A stretch of DNA of 64,000 bases from Eudorina sp. 2006-703-Eu-15 (Eukaryota > Chlorophyta > Chlorophyceae > Chlamydomonadales > Volvocaceae): contig BDSI01000006.1 in NCBI GenBank assembly GCA_003117195.1, positions 186,001 to 250,000 of the forward strand, given 5' to 3'. Below, one piece after another: positions 46,031-56,930 of this stretch. The notes under the pieces are model-generated. The model saw nothing but the letters and a program-made list of their open reading frames with translations. It was not told the origin of the DNA and did not search any database. The position numbers and the translations under genes are program-made. How positions within the stretch are numbered: the stretch's first letter is position 1; every line of letters starts with the position of its first letter.

Positions 46031-46130
46031 CCGTCCGGTGCACCATGGCGGCGCGGATCCGCTGCTGCAGTGTGTGGTGAGGAGGCTGAGGCTGCCACCG
46101 ATGACCCTAGCTAGCGGGGTCATCTGTAAC
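46031..46130 (-). mobile_element. Family A copy
   Basis: Read on the minus strand: GTTACAGATGACCCC, GCTAGCTAGGGTCATCGGTG, CAGCCTCAGCCTCCTCACC, ACACTGCAGCAGCGGATCC, then CGCCATGGTGCACCGGAC. It covers the full ~100-bp consensus with a 6-bp insertion at the CCGCGG centre. Confidence 0.75.
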
Positions 46131-46374
46131 ATGATCAATTAACTCAGCGCCGTACGTCGCCTGCGGTGCCAGCCGTGACGACACGGCACGCAGGGACACA
46201 GCGTCCCATGTTACTGTTCTGGCCGGGTTCCCGCAATAGTGTAACGTTCAGTCATTCATTCAATGTCGTTTTTCAGTGGCAACAGGAACCAAAGCGGTCT
46301 GTCCCAGGGAGGTCTTGGCCGTGTCTCCTGGGAGTCAAGCCGTGTCAAGCAGCCATGTGTGTTGACTGGTTGCG

Positions 46375-46440
46375 TGGGGGATGCGTCTGGATGCGTAACC
46401 CCATACGTACAACTACCCATCGGCCAAAGGACACGCATAG
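46375..46440 (-). mobile_element. LINE 3'-tail-like fragment
   Basis: GGATGCGTAACCCCATACGT, ACTACCCATCGGCCAAAGG resembles 870-910 (GGTGCGTAACCCCATACCTG, CATACCCATACGAGCC), which is the 3' flank of the antisense LINE fragment at 968-1291. Both are in the same orientation. The relationship rests on about 40 matching bases. Confidence 0.45.
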
Positions 46441-47449
46441 AACAGCCATATTTACGGAGCCTTAAGTCACCACTCTGATGGTGGTCAGCAGACTGTTCTG
46501 GGGGCCGTTGCGATCATGTGCGCGGTACTTCCTGCCAATGACGAACCTCATCAGCATGAATTTGTTCTACCTCTTGACATTGTACCATGCAATGTGGTTG
46601 TAATGCATATGAATGGTTCGTGATGCATTTGCTGCGTTGTAACAGCCTTACCCTAGTGTACCCTAGATGCGGCTCGCGGGGTTGCGGCTACATTTCCGTG
46701 AAGATGGTGGTTGTTGATTAGTTGTTGGCTTGACTAAAAAGGTTGACTTCTCTAGCAATGACGAAGGAATAGGAGAGAAGTCGGGTTCTAGTGACGAGTG
46801 GAATGCATGGTTGTTAGTTGTTTCGGTTACATACGCGGGACGGCCGATTGCCGCGCGGATGGCGCCGTGGCAGCTTGTTCAGCAGCGGCCGAGACCGACC
46901 TCGGTATCTGCCGTTGTTGCTAATTCAATTATGTTAATGCCCTTCTGCCAGGGCATAATCCCCGCCCTCCCGACCCGGGTGGCAGCCGGTGAACGGATGC
47001 GGACGTGGGATGTTGTTGGGGTTGCAACGGAGCCGGTTTGGACGATTCAGCAACAACCGGCTACGGGTCCAGCTCCGAACAAAATGCTAACGTGCGTTGC
47101 CCTGCAGGCTGTGTTTTTTGTGGGACTGATGTTTGCACTGTGATGTGATGTTACAAGCTTCTTGAGCTCGTAAGGCCCAGCCGAGCCAGGAGGCTCATGG
47201 ACCACAAACCTCAACAAAAAGAAGAGATCAAGCATGAAAACGTTTAGAGAAATAATGATGTCTAAGGAGAAGCAGTAAGAAAAAGAAAAAAGGTACAAGT
47301 CAAAGTTCTGACTGACGTACCACTGTGAGTGCTTCGCAGCCGACGTGCTGCATGCAGTGCCTTGGCGAGCAAACGTTGATCCGCCATCATCATAACACCA
47401 CTCATGTCCCCATCTGCCACATCACTCACTTGCTTGCACTCCAGACTCC

Positions 47450-47948
47450 GGCCTCGCCTAAATCGCGCCCCTGTTGGGCATAGGGCCCATGACGCGGCAA
47501 CCGACTTTTGCACAATCTTTGCCAGGAAACTCATTTTCTTAGCTCTATGTTCTGTAATATGAAGGCCTGGAGTAGCCGGACCGCCCACTACTTTTAAATT
47601 GCGCAACCGTCTAGCATCTAGGACCCGGCCTTACCGGGCACAGTTTAGGAAGCCGAAAGCCGCGCATATGCTCGTTAGAAGCACTTTTAAATATTGCAAA
47701 CAACTTAAGCGCACGGGACGTTACGATGCGCGGCTTTCGGCTTCCTAAACTATGCCCGGTAAGGCCGGGTCCTAGATGCTAGACGGTTGCGCAATTTATG
47801 ATAAAAGTAGTGGGCGGTCCGGCTACTCCAGGCCTTCATATTACAGAACATAGAGCTAAGAAAATGAGTTTCCTGGCAAAGATTGTGCAAAAGTCGGTTG
47901 CCGCGTCATGGGCCCTATGCCCAACAGGGGCGCGATTTAGGCGAGGCC
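47450..47948. mobile_element. Foldback: 220-bp inverted repeat with 58-bp loop
   Basis: The arms 47450-47667 and 47726-47948 are near-identical reverse complements, differing by a few small indels. Each arm includes GGTCCTAG-flanked CCCGGCCTTACCGGGCA, AGGAAGCCGAAAGCCGCGC and a segment that, read outwards, encodes the same peptide (MSFLAKIVQKSVAASWALCP...). The loop is 47668-47725. It fits a foldback transposon, a head-to-head duplication, or a long hairpin transcript. No target duplication was recognised. A CCAGACTCC motif abuts both arms in direct, not inverted, orientation. Confidence 0.88.
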
Positions 47949-48000
47949 CCAGACTCCACGCATGTCTTAGTACGGATGTAACCGAAGCCAACGACAGTTG

Positions 48001-48040
48001 TAGAAGCCAACGACAGTTTCAAAACTGTCATTGGCTTCTA
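48001..48040. repeat. 40-bp near-perfect hairpin
   Basis: TAGAAGCCAACGACAGTTT and AAACTGTCATTGGCTTCTA pair over 19 bp with one mismatch and a 2-nt loop. The left arm is also partly repeated just before (GAAGCCAACGACAGTTG, 47984-48000). It lies about 160 bp upstream of the AAAD start codon. Confidence 0.85.
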
Positions 48041-48202
48041 GTTCCTTGGTAACATACTGAATAGTCATGATTCCAGGAAGCCGCAGTCTCCTCTCATATT
48101 ATGGAGACAAGGCAAGGCTGTCGGTATAATTCATAGTTGCAAGGCTGGCGACCGTGAGAGAAGAATTCAACGGCACAAATTGATAATTTGCTGGAAAATA
48201 AA

Positions 48203-51200
48203 ATGCAAACATTGCCTGGAAGGACATCGATCAGGCCTCAACGCCTGCAGCGGACCACTCAAACGTGTACCAGGCGATTAGGTGTTCCCGGGGGGCAGCG
48301 ATTACACCGCAACGTTAACAGCAGTAACGGTGATAAGAACTTGCGCACCGCTGGTGAACCTAAAGTTCATCCAATCGGCTCTGCAAACGGGAAGCTACCA
48401 GAGGAATACCTGCAGGATTTCCATCACCCTGTTTCAATCGATGATGTGAGCGTTTCCTGCACCATCACAAGTATTTGGCATGGGGACTCTTGATGTACGG
48501 TACTGTGACCAGGCAGTGTATGCAGTCAAGCTTAGCGGCAAACAGGAACTAATGATTCTTTATTGTGTTTGTGGATCGCCCTGGGTTCGGTTCGAATGCC
48601 CCCCTCCAACCGCCCTTGCCGCACAGTTCCGTCGTATGGGGTACCGGATGGTGGACCTGATTTGCGACTACTACGCAACCTTGCCCGAACAGCGCGTCAA
48701 GCCCGATGTTCAGGTAAGGGTCCCGATACGCTCTTACGGGAGGGCGCGGGAGCACAGAGCCAGTGCCGGCGCCGGTGCAGGCCTCGGGCGCCAAAAGCCC
48801 TGCACGCAGCCAGGCGCGCGACTCCTTCCCCCTTCCTCCTTCCCACTGCGTACCCTGAGTACAATCGCAGCGCCGCCGCACTCACCTCCGCCCCCCGGAC
48901 TGGTGCTCGACCCGCCGGCTGTCCTGCTGCTCCCCCGTGCGCAGCCAGGCTTCCTCCGCGGGCAGGTGCCCCCCTGCCCTCCAGAGCAGCCGGAGAGCTT
49001 CGAGGCCGTCATGCGGGACGTCCACGAAAAACTGATGCCCGGTGCGTCGCCGTCTCCAGGGGTTTGCGAGGCCATCAGACAGTGTTTAATGACCTAGACC
49101 CATACCCGATGCTGAGTATTTCTGGGTGTGCCCGGGTCCGTTCTTTTCATTTTTCAATTTAACCCATACCCTAGACGAACCAGTTGCGCCCTGGCTGTGC
49201 GTGAGTATGTTGGCCGTTGCGCGGCTTGCCCCGTCCGCTTGCCCAACATTCCTTGGACCTTGGGCCCGCCGAAGCCCGCTGCGCACCCGCTTCTCACATA
49301 TGCTGCCGTGTTACCCCCTGCCTCGAATGGCACCTCAACCACCGTCTGCCTGACTGGGGTCGCTTCGTGGCGGTGGCTGCCTCCGTCCGGCGATGGCTGC
49401 TGTGGCTACGGCTGCTGCGGCGACTGTGTTTGGCGCCTGCTAACTCCTGCTGCCCCCCCAACCCCCCCTTTCAGGCGTGGTTCACTGGCAGTCGCCCTCC
49501 TTCTTCGCCTACTTCCCCAGCAACGCCTCCTTCCCGGCGGCCCTTGCCGACATGTGGTCCTCGGCGCTCAGCATGATCGGATTCAGCTGGGCGGCCAGCC
49601 CCGTGTCCACGGAACTGGAAATGGTGCGGCTGGAACCGGGGAAGGGAGGGTACTGTGGCAGAGCGCGGGGGGTACTGTGGGAGAGCTGGGGGGTACTGAG
49701 GCACGCGGGCTAGGAACCGAGGGTAGGGCCCGGAGGTATACACATCCGCAACCGCCAGCCGGGCCCAGTACTTCCAATTAGGCGGATCTTTGCGGTTTCG
49801 CTGTCTTGGTTGACGTTAAGGGGGTCACACACACCCCTCACCGGGTCCCGGCTGCAGGCGATGATGGACTGGCTGGCGGAGCTGTGCGGACTGCCCGCCG
49901 CCTTCCGCTGCAACGGCGGCGCAGGTCCCGGCGGCGGTGTGATCCAGGGCACCACGAGCGAGGCGGTGGTGGTGGCGCTGCTGGCGGCCAGGGCGCGGGC
50001 GCTGCGGGGACGGCCGGCGGCCGACAAGCTGCGGCTGGTCGCGTACGGATCGGACCAGGTGCGGCTCCCGTGCGGCGGTTTGAATGGCGGCGGTTTGAAT
50101 GGCGGCGGTTTGAATGGCGGCGGTTTGAATGGCGGCGGTTTGAATGGCGGCGGTTTGAATGGCGGCGGCTTGAATGGCGGCGGCTTGAATGACGACCATA
50201 ACATGACACCAGCATGGGGCCCCCCATAACCCGATCAAGCTCTGCCGACCATCTTTTTGCCGTCTGGCCACATCGGGGGCCACACAGATCCCAGCGGCTC
50301 TCTTATCTAACCACATCCCGGCGGCCTCACTACAACCGTTCTCGTTACAACCGTTTATCGTTACAGCCGTCCTCGTCTGGACTGGCCGCACCCGAGCGAT
50401 CCCACCTCACACGCCTCTCCCCCCAACCGCCACCGAACGCCTACGCACCTCCCCACCCGTAGTTACGCTGGGTACCCGCTGTGCGCTTCCCTTCCTCCCA
50501 CTCGCCCACCCAACCCCCGCACGCAGTCGCACTCGTGCTTCCGCAAGGCCTGCATGGTGGCGGGTGTCGACCACGTGCGGTGTCTGCCCACTCGCGAGGA
50601 GGACAACTGGGAGCTGAGGCCGGAGGTGCTGCAGGTGGGGTGTGGGTCTTGAGCCCTTGAGCCCTTTGAGCCCGTCAGTCCTTGTGTCCTTGAGTGAATG
50701 AAGCCCGAATCCCTAGAAACGAGCCCGGGAGCACCGGGGTGGGTAATCACCAATCACCCAGCGCGGCTCGTTGTGTTGCGCGTGTTTGCCCGCCACGCTT
50801 GTGTACGTGTCGCCACGTAACGTTGATCCCTGCGGCGGTTGCATCCGGCGGTCATCCGCCGTATGTACCTCACTCAGGCCGCCATCGAGGCGGACCTGGC
50901 GGCGGGGCTGCTGCCCTGCTTCGTGATGCCCACCATCGGGACCACGAGCTCATGCGCGGTGGACCCCGTGGGCCCGCTGGCTGACGTGGCACGGAGGTAC
51001 GCCGTACGGGGGCCGCCGTACAGGGGCCGCCCCGCGAAGGGAAGCGGAAACGCGCGGCGCGCGGCGCGTAGGCCGGGTCACCCTTGCCGGGCCGTGTGGC
51101 GTGCTCAGGGTAGGGTTCTGGCAAAGCTGCAGTCTGCGCCTTTACTGGGCGCTGCCTCTGTTCGCACACAGCACCTGCAGCATCGCCCATGCGGCCCCGT

Positions 51201-54048
51201 CCGTCGTCTCCTTCCCTCCGCCCTACCAATTTCCTATTCCCCCCGCCCTGCCCCCATCCACCCGGCCTCGTCTCGTCTGTCTTTCCCATCCTCCTGCCTC
51301 AAACCTGTGACCCTCAACCAACCCCTCGCCCTCATCCTGCACGGGCACGCACCCACCTCCCTCTTACCCTCATCCCACCCTCGTGTCCTCGTGCCACACG
51401 TGCCCTCATGCCACACCGTCACGCGGCGCCCCTCCCCGGCGCGTCTGGGCTGGTTTCCTTTTAACCTCCCGCCGCACCCACCTCCCGTTGACCCGCATCC
51501 CACACTTGGCCGCATCCCTCATCCCACACGCGGTGCACCTCCCCGGGCGCCCCGCGGTGCACCTCCCCGGGCACCCCGCGGCGCAGCGCCGGCTGCTGGG
51601 TCCACGTGGACGCCGCCTACGCGGGCTCCGCCGCCCTCATGCCCGAGCAGCGGGTGGCGCACTTCGGCGGCCTGGACCGCGTGGACTCCTACTCGTTCAA
51701 CCCGCACAAGTGGCTGCTGACCACCTTTGACTGCTGCGCGCTGTGGGTCGCGGACTCGGGGCCGCTCAAGGAGGCGCTGAGTCTCACGCCCGTGTTCCTG
51801 CAGGTGGGGGGAAGGGGAGCGGGAGGGGCAGCGGGATTGTGTGTGTGTGTGTTATCTCAGCAGGCAAAGCAGGAGTGCGTGACGTGCGAGGGGCCAAGTG
51901 GCGCCCAATAGTTTGCCCGTATGCGCACATATTATACCCATTGCCCGACCCATATAAGAAATAAAAGGCTGTAGTGTCGGGAAAACGCTGTCGGGATTGT
52001 GTGTGGGGGGGGATGTTGGGGCGCCGCGCAGGACCTGGGGCCTTAAGGGCCCGGGCCCGGGCAAGGGCAAGGGCCTGATAGGCGGGCGTGACACCAATGA
52101 CACCAACGCGGTGCTTGCAAACGAGGCGTGGCGTTTGGATGACTGGGTTCTGTGCGCGTCGGCTTGCGGCTGCTGGGCTGGATTGTTTGGGTTTTTACCC
52201 AAAGATTTCCTGCGAGACGGAGGCGTGTGCGGCAGGACGGACTCGCACGAGAGGAGGCGGTTCAGCCGGCGGTTTCCGGGCCAGGGTCGGGGTCAGGTGT
52301 CGGTTGCGCCCGTGGCTATAGCCCAGTTGTGGGCTGCGCGGGGAGGGCATCCTGCGCCCGTTCGTCTGACAGGCACACGGGGTTGAACGATAGAGAGATC
52401 AGCTGCGTGAGGGCTGTCAAATAGTTAAAGCCGCCCTCAGTGCCCTACATTGTGCTGCTTGCCTCTGTTGCGCTCGCCGGGTCCGTGGCGGCACGCACCC
52501 GTCCGTGCTGTGCTGTGCCCTTGCCGTACCTACTGCCTCCGCGCTGCCGCCACGCAGGCCACCGGCAACGCCCTGGACTACAAGGACTGGCAGATACCGC
52601 TAGGGCGCAGGTTCAGGTGGGGCAGCACGCAGCAGAGCCGGTTGGGGGGAGGGGGTGTTGCCCCTCCAGGGGCGTCGAGTGTTTGACACGGGCTGCTCTT
52701 GCGTGGTACCGTAGCCCTCCTGATGTGTGTGGGCATACTGGCCCCAACCGGCTGTTTGCATGAGCTTGGCCGCGATATGGCGACAAGCAGCCCATGTGTC
52801 TTTTCAGTTCAGGGCGAGAGCCGGGAGGGGGAAACCCTTCAGCGCCGGACGATAGATGCCGTCGTGGGGATGACCCGCCGCCTTGCCCTAGTGCCCGTGG
52901 AGGCTGGCCTGTGTGGTGGGTCGAGCTGCGGGTTGGCCTGAATGAACCTCCTGTCCGGCCGGCGGACGGGCCTGGTGCTGTGTATTGCTTCTTGAACACG
53001 GCTGCTGCGTTTGTGTGACGATGATGGTAGTCTCGAATGAGGAAAGACAGAAAGGCGAGAGTCTTGTTGGATCCAGCAGTACCGGACCGAACACGACCCG
53101 ACCCGACCCGACCCGACCTGCGATGGTGATGATGATGACAATGGTGATACTGGTGACGGTGACAGTGGTCGGCTGTGCGGCTGCAGGTCCTTGAAACTCT
53201 ACTTCGTGCTCCGGATGTACGGCGCCGAGAAGCTGCGGTCGTACCTGCGGCACCACATCGCGCTGGCGCAGGTGTTCGCGGCGGCGGTGGCCGCGGACCC
53301 GCGCTTCGAGCTGGCGGCGCCGCAGCGCTTCAGTCTCGTCTGCTTCAGGTGAAAGGCTCGACACCCCCCTGGAGCCGCGGGTGGGGCCTTTCCACAACCT
53401 CCAGGAGGCATCATGGAGCCGTGGGCGGGGGTTTTCGCGGCCTGCCAGAGCCGCGGTCACCAGGGTTGATACCGCCCAGAGAAAGACCTCCCTGTTCACA
53501 TCACTACGGCCGAGCCAGAACCAAGACTGGGGTACCGTATATTAATGTGTTCGACAAACGGCTTAAGCACTTTGACACTCGGCGCGCGCGCGCGCATGTA
53601 CACGACCTGGGCCCTCGTGCCCCTGGTCACCGGGGCCTTGCTGACGGCCCTCAGCCTTGCCTCCGTCCCCCCGGGTCGGGTTTTCTTTTGTTATTTTCCC
53701 CCCGGGTCTCGGCTGTTTTCCTTAACCTCCCGGGTCGGTGCCCCTCCTGCCAGGCTCCGCGACGTCCCCCGGGAGGTCAACGAGGCGCTCCTGGCGGAGG
53801 TGAACGCGGGCGGGCGGCTGCTCCTGATCCACACGGAGCTGGGCGGCCGCTTCACGCTGCGGCTGGCGGTGGGCAGCGCCTCCACACAGCTGGAGCACGT
53901 GGAGGCGGCCTGGGACGAAATCCGCGCGGCCGCGGACCGGGTGCTGGCGCGCTTCGGCGGCCCCCCTGGGGCAGAGGGTAGTAAGGCGGAGGGGGCGGTG
54001 GCAGTGGCGGCAGCGGCGGCGGGAGGTGAAGCCGTCCGGGCGTCATGA
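48203..54048 (+). CDS. PLP-dependent aromatic amino acid decarboxylase family; possible aldehyde synthase
   Basis: Eleven exons: 48203-48445, 48627-48713, 48945-49041, 49475-49623, 49858-50058, 50527-50634, 50878-50996, 51587-51803, 52558-52616, 53187-53348 and 53754-54048 (1,737 nt, 578 residues, phases all consistent). Group II PLP decarboxylase features in order: [69 protein letters not shown] (His ~261, stacks on PLP), [23 protein letters not shown] (Asp ~343), SFNPHKW (PLP-lysine ~376), [17 protein letters not shown] and [14 protein letters not shown]. The family acts on Trp, Tyr, DOPA or Phe; specificity is not readable here. The catalytic-loop Tyr of decarboxylases (PxYL) is Phe405 in TPVFLQ, the change reported to convert plant enzymes to aldehyde synthases. 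The loop between it and DYKDW is about four residues short. Residues 1 to ~75 are an Arg/Thr-rich extension, perhaps targeting. Exon 1 is the least certain exon. Confidence 0.9.
50073..50192. repeat. 15-bp tandem repeat in AAAD intron 5
   Basis: About eight copies of GGCGGTTTGAATGGC (later copies GGCGGCTTGAATGGC) starting 15 bp after the donor at 50058. The unit is a multiple of three, so unspliced message stays open in this stretch. Confidence 0.93.
51852..51960 (+). mobile_element. Dispersed repeat family B, copy 2 (AAAD intron 8)
   Basis: Same order of blocks as 20222-20330 (CAGGAGTGCGTGAC, GAGGGGCC, GCGCCC, TTGCCCGTATGCG, ATACCCATTGCCCGACCCAT) at about 80% identity by eye, preceded by (GT)n. 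Confidence 0.75.
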
Positions 54049-55563
54049 CACGCGGCGGAGCAGGCGACGGGGCGTGGAGGTGCGGCGCTGGTGGTGGGCG
54101 CGCACACAGCTGACGCGCCTTCCAGACCGTCGCCGTGGCTGCCAGGCATGAGAACGAACTGACATGAAACACGATGCAGTGGTTGGAGAGCGTGTTTGGG
54201 CGCGGCTCTCGGGTGCCGGCCAGCTTAGGCCCCTAGCAGGCGCAGCTTGAGATGGCTTGTGCGAGGGTAAGCTACCGTGTCTGCCAGGAGAAGAGAGGAG
54301 GGGAGGGGAGAGCAAACGAAAGAGGAAACGAGGGTGTGCGATCGGTGTGTGGAGCCGGGAATCGCGAGTTCGAGAGAGGTACAGGAGGTGTGTTTGTGGG
54401 TGGCTTGTTGATGAGATGGCGACCTAGAGGAACAGCGCGCGGGCAGGGAGGCGGCGGTGCGTGAGGCGCAGCGGTGGAGCCGGTTGCTGGCGTCACGCTT
54501 CCGGGTGACGAACTTGCTTCCGTTCGTGGCGCCTACCGGAGAACCACCTGGGGTTACGGTTGCGGGTGCGTTATTGGAGCGGCGTTGGCGGCGGCACAAC
54601 GCGGCCCGGTTCACGGGCGTTTCGAGTGCGGGGGCCAGGGCGGCACAGCAAGCCCGCCAGCCTTGCTTGGTTGGGCAGCGCGTGTCAGCTGCTGAGGTTG
54701 AGGCCCTCAGGTCCTACAATGACACAAACGTTGGGCGCTTTAACCCTCAACAGCACTTCACTCGAGGTTGGCGCTCGTTGCTTTTCTTGGCACAATGATA
54801 CTTGGTGGTTGATGCGTACCGATGATCCTGTAGCCGGGGGGTCCGCCGGGGGGCCTGCATGCATTTACTGTTCACCCAGGGGGGTGCAGCTGATTATCCT
54901 GTCTGGGCATGAACGTGTCGCCCCTACTGCTGAAAGGGATTTTGGGGCCGTCGGTCCCTCGTCGGTGCAACAGCGTCCGGGGTCCAGCTGCCTGACACGC
55001 GTGACACGGAGCGTCGGAACTGCCGTCCTGCACGTTACACACAGGTAGGTGTGCTTACTTTTCGCGCGCAGTGCACTGATCGGCTCTCCCGCGTTATAAA
55101 TGATTTGTACGGGGTGGGCGGCGGTTGATCCGGCGTTGGCAGTCGTTGGCAGTTAGGGGGACTCCGGTTGGGAGCTCACAGTTGGGCTCAAGCCGTTGCG
55201 GAGCGGGCTTGCGCTGCTGCTTACCAAAATGATTGATACCCGGGGCTGCCAGTATAGGTGTTTATGCACGGGGGCCGTTTGATGAAAATGATGGCCATCC
55301 GGGGATGCGCTTACTTTTGTTTCTGCATTGCTACAACTTTGGTCGCGTTGGTCGCAAATGGGGGCCTGACCGTTGGCCACAAAATGGGGGGAAAACCGGG
55401 GACATGTTGGGATGCCTCGTTGCTGCCTGTCTGCCCTGTCTCTGCTCTATGCTCCCTGTTACTCCCGAGCGCAGCGAAGGGCCGGGCATGCGCGCTAAGC
55501 GCATAGCGACCGGAGGGAGCGTGCCCCGTGTCGGGGGGGGGGGACACCCCTCCCCCTTGTAGC
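54049..55563. other. Region without supportable gene
   Basis: The first part is the AAAD 3' flank. Open frames on the + strand at 54,457-54,798 and up to 55,048 are mildly protein-like (for instance SWHNDTWWLMRTDDPVAGG) but have no family I recognise and break repeatedly. They could be remnants of a mobile element. Confidence 0.45.
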
Positions 55564-56447
55564 CTACAGCGGAGACCAGGCTGTGTCGGTACTAACGCGG
55601 GGATCATGAGGGTCGGTGCAAGCAAAGAATGGGGTCTTCATGGCCTGCTGCCGCATCTGAACCGTGTATGGGTTGGTGCTAGAGCCTGCGCGGGGCGTGC
55701 AGGTCCACGGACGGTTAGTAGTGCCGTCGTAATCAATGTTGTACGCGGCTTTGATTGTGGACAGCCATATGGCTGCGGGGGCGACCTTTGCAAAACCGGC
55801 ATCCTTGAAGGCTTTGTAAAAGCCCCACGTAAAACACGAGATTGGGATCAAGGCTGGGTTCCATTGGTCGTACGTCCAGGCGCCCGACGGACACGTGCCC
55901 ACATCCGATAGGGAACACAGGTATCCAGTAGCGGTAGTCATGTTGTCTGTGCATGGGGTCCACCATTGCATGGCGGTGGTAGTGCTGTCGGTCGCACGAT
56001 CGACTTCTGATGGGGACACAAATTGCTCGATGTAATCGGGCCCTTTGAGGAGTACCCCTGCGCCGTGATATCCGTAGTCGTACCGGGCATCCACTGCCTG
56101 CCGGCCTGTTCCGGCCGCTGCCAGTTCCATGTGTTGATAGCGCGGTAGCTGGTTTTAATGTCAGCGAAAGTGCCAGTTTGACACGCATCAATGATAACCA
56201 CGGCCTTACTGCCCGTTGCAAGCTGATACAACATTGAAATGATCTCATCGCTGGTGATGACCCGCACGGCAGGGCAAGTCACCTTATTCTTCCCATTGAG
56301 TTCCGTTGGGTTGTTCACAAGACCCGAAGCCCCATGCCCTGCCAGAGCAAAGAAGAGAAACACCCCATCCCTAACGGTCCTCCTCGTGTTCAGCCAGGTC
56401 AGCCTGGAAACGGTGTTGTCGGCCGTGAAATCACAACCTGCCAACAC
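55564..56447 (-). pseudogene. Caspase-like (peptidase C14) fragment, frameshifted
   Basis: The minus-strand frame from 56447 has both halves of a C14 catalytic dyad: VFLFFALAGHGASG (His) and KAVVIIDACQTGTF (Cys in the D-A-C-x-T-G context), about 60 residues apart, as in caspase/metacaspase p20 domains. Near 56,060-56,120 coding similarity passes to another frame (YDYGYHGAGVLLKGPDYIEQ..., stop at 55564). The shift matches a one-base deletion, although a small intron is not excluded. The N-terminal strand expected before the His motif (the ALLIG-type start) is not present in the ~480 bp upstream, where a + strand gene begins. It is therefore truncated at the start as well. It might be a decayed gene or part of a mobile element. 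The substrate class cannot be read. Confidence 0.6.
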
Positions 56448-56930
56448 CTGCTGCAGCTAGCATAGCCACGTGCCACAAGCAAGTTGTAGTAACAGGCGGC
56501 TGGGAAGCTGCGCGCCAGGGCTGGACGTGTGCGGTAGCCGACGCGAGTTGGGTGCCTGCGCGAGTGGGAGTGGGTAGTTGAGCGCGCGGGCGGTCGGCTG
56601 GGAAGCTGCAACTGGGAGCTGCGGTCGAGCGCACGTGGCGCGCGGCGCGGCTGGGAGCGGGCAGTTGCGTGCAGCGCCGGCTGGGAAAAAATGCGTGCCA
56701 CGCTGGCTGTTGTAAGGCTCAGAGGGAAACGCAGGGAAATCAACCACAATCCGTTGCAGCCACAGCAGCGCACCACTGCGACATGTTCATCATGGGCAAC
56801 ACGCTTGCACCAGTCTCGGCGGACAACGGCTAAGAGCCGCCTAGCAGCACAAGGCCTCAACGCCCAGACCCAGCCCTACTTCGATGCGCGACACCGCCAG
56901 CTTCACTCGCCCTTGCCCCACAGCCTCTAG

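Larger units (their letters stand above)
45343..48202. other. Intergenic repeat region
   Basis: No gene supportable. It contains a family A copy (46031-46130), a LINE 3'-tail-like piece (46375-46440), a large foldback (47450-47948) and a small perfect hairpin (48001-48040). An open frame at 46,730-47,143 has no ATG at its start and no recognisable similarity. Confidence 0.6.

Noticed and set aside
41561..46130. One 4.6-kb transposon bounded by facing family A termini
   Set aside because: The interval holds the first MYND exon, whose splice phase fits the gene across the boundary, and the NHL gene. Two independent short insertions are simpler.
46730..47143. 137-codon + strand open frame
   Set aside because: It begins with TTG, has no recognisable similarity or splice context, and lies in repeat-rich DNA.
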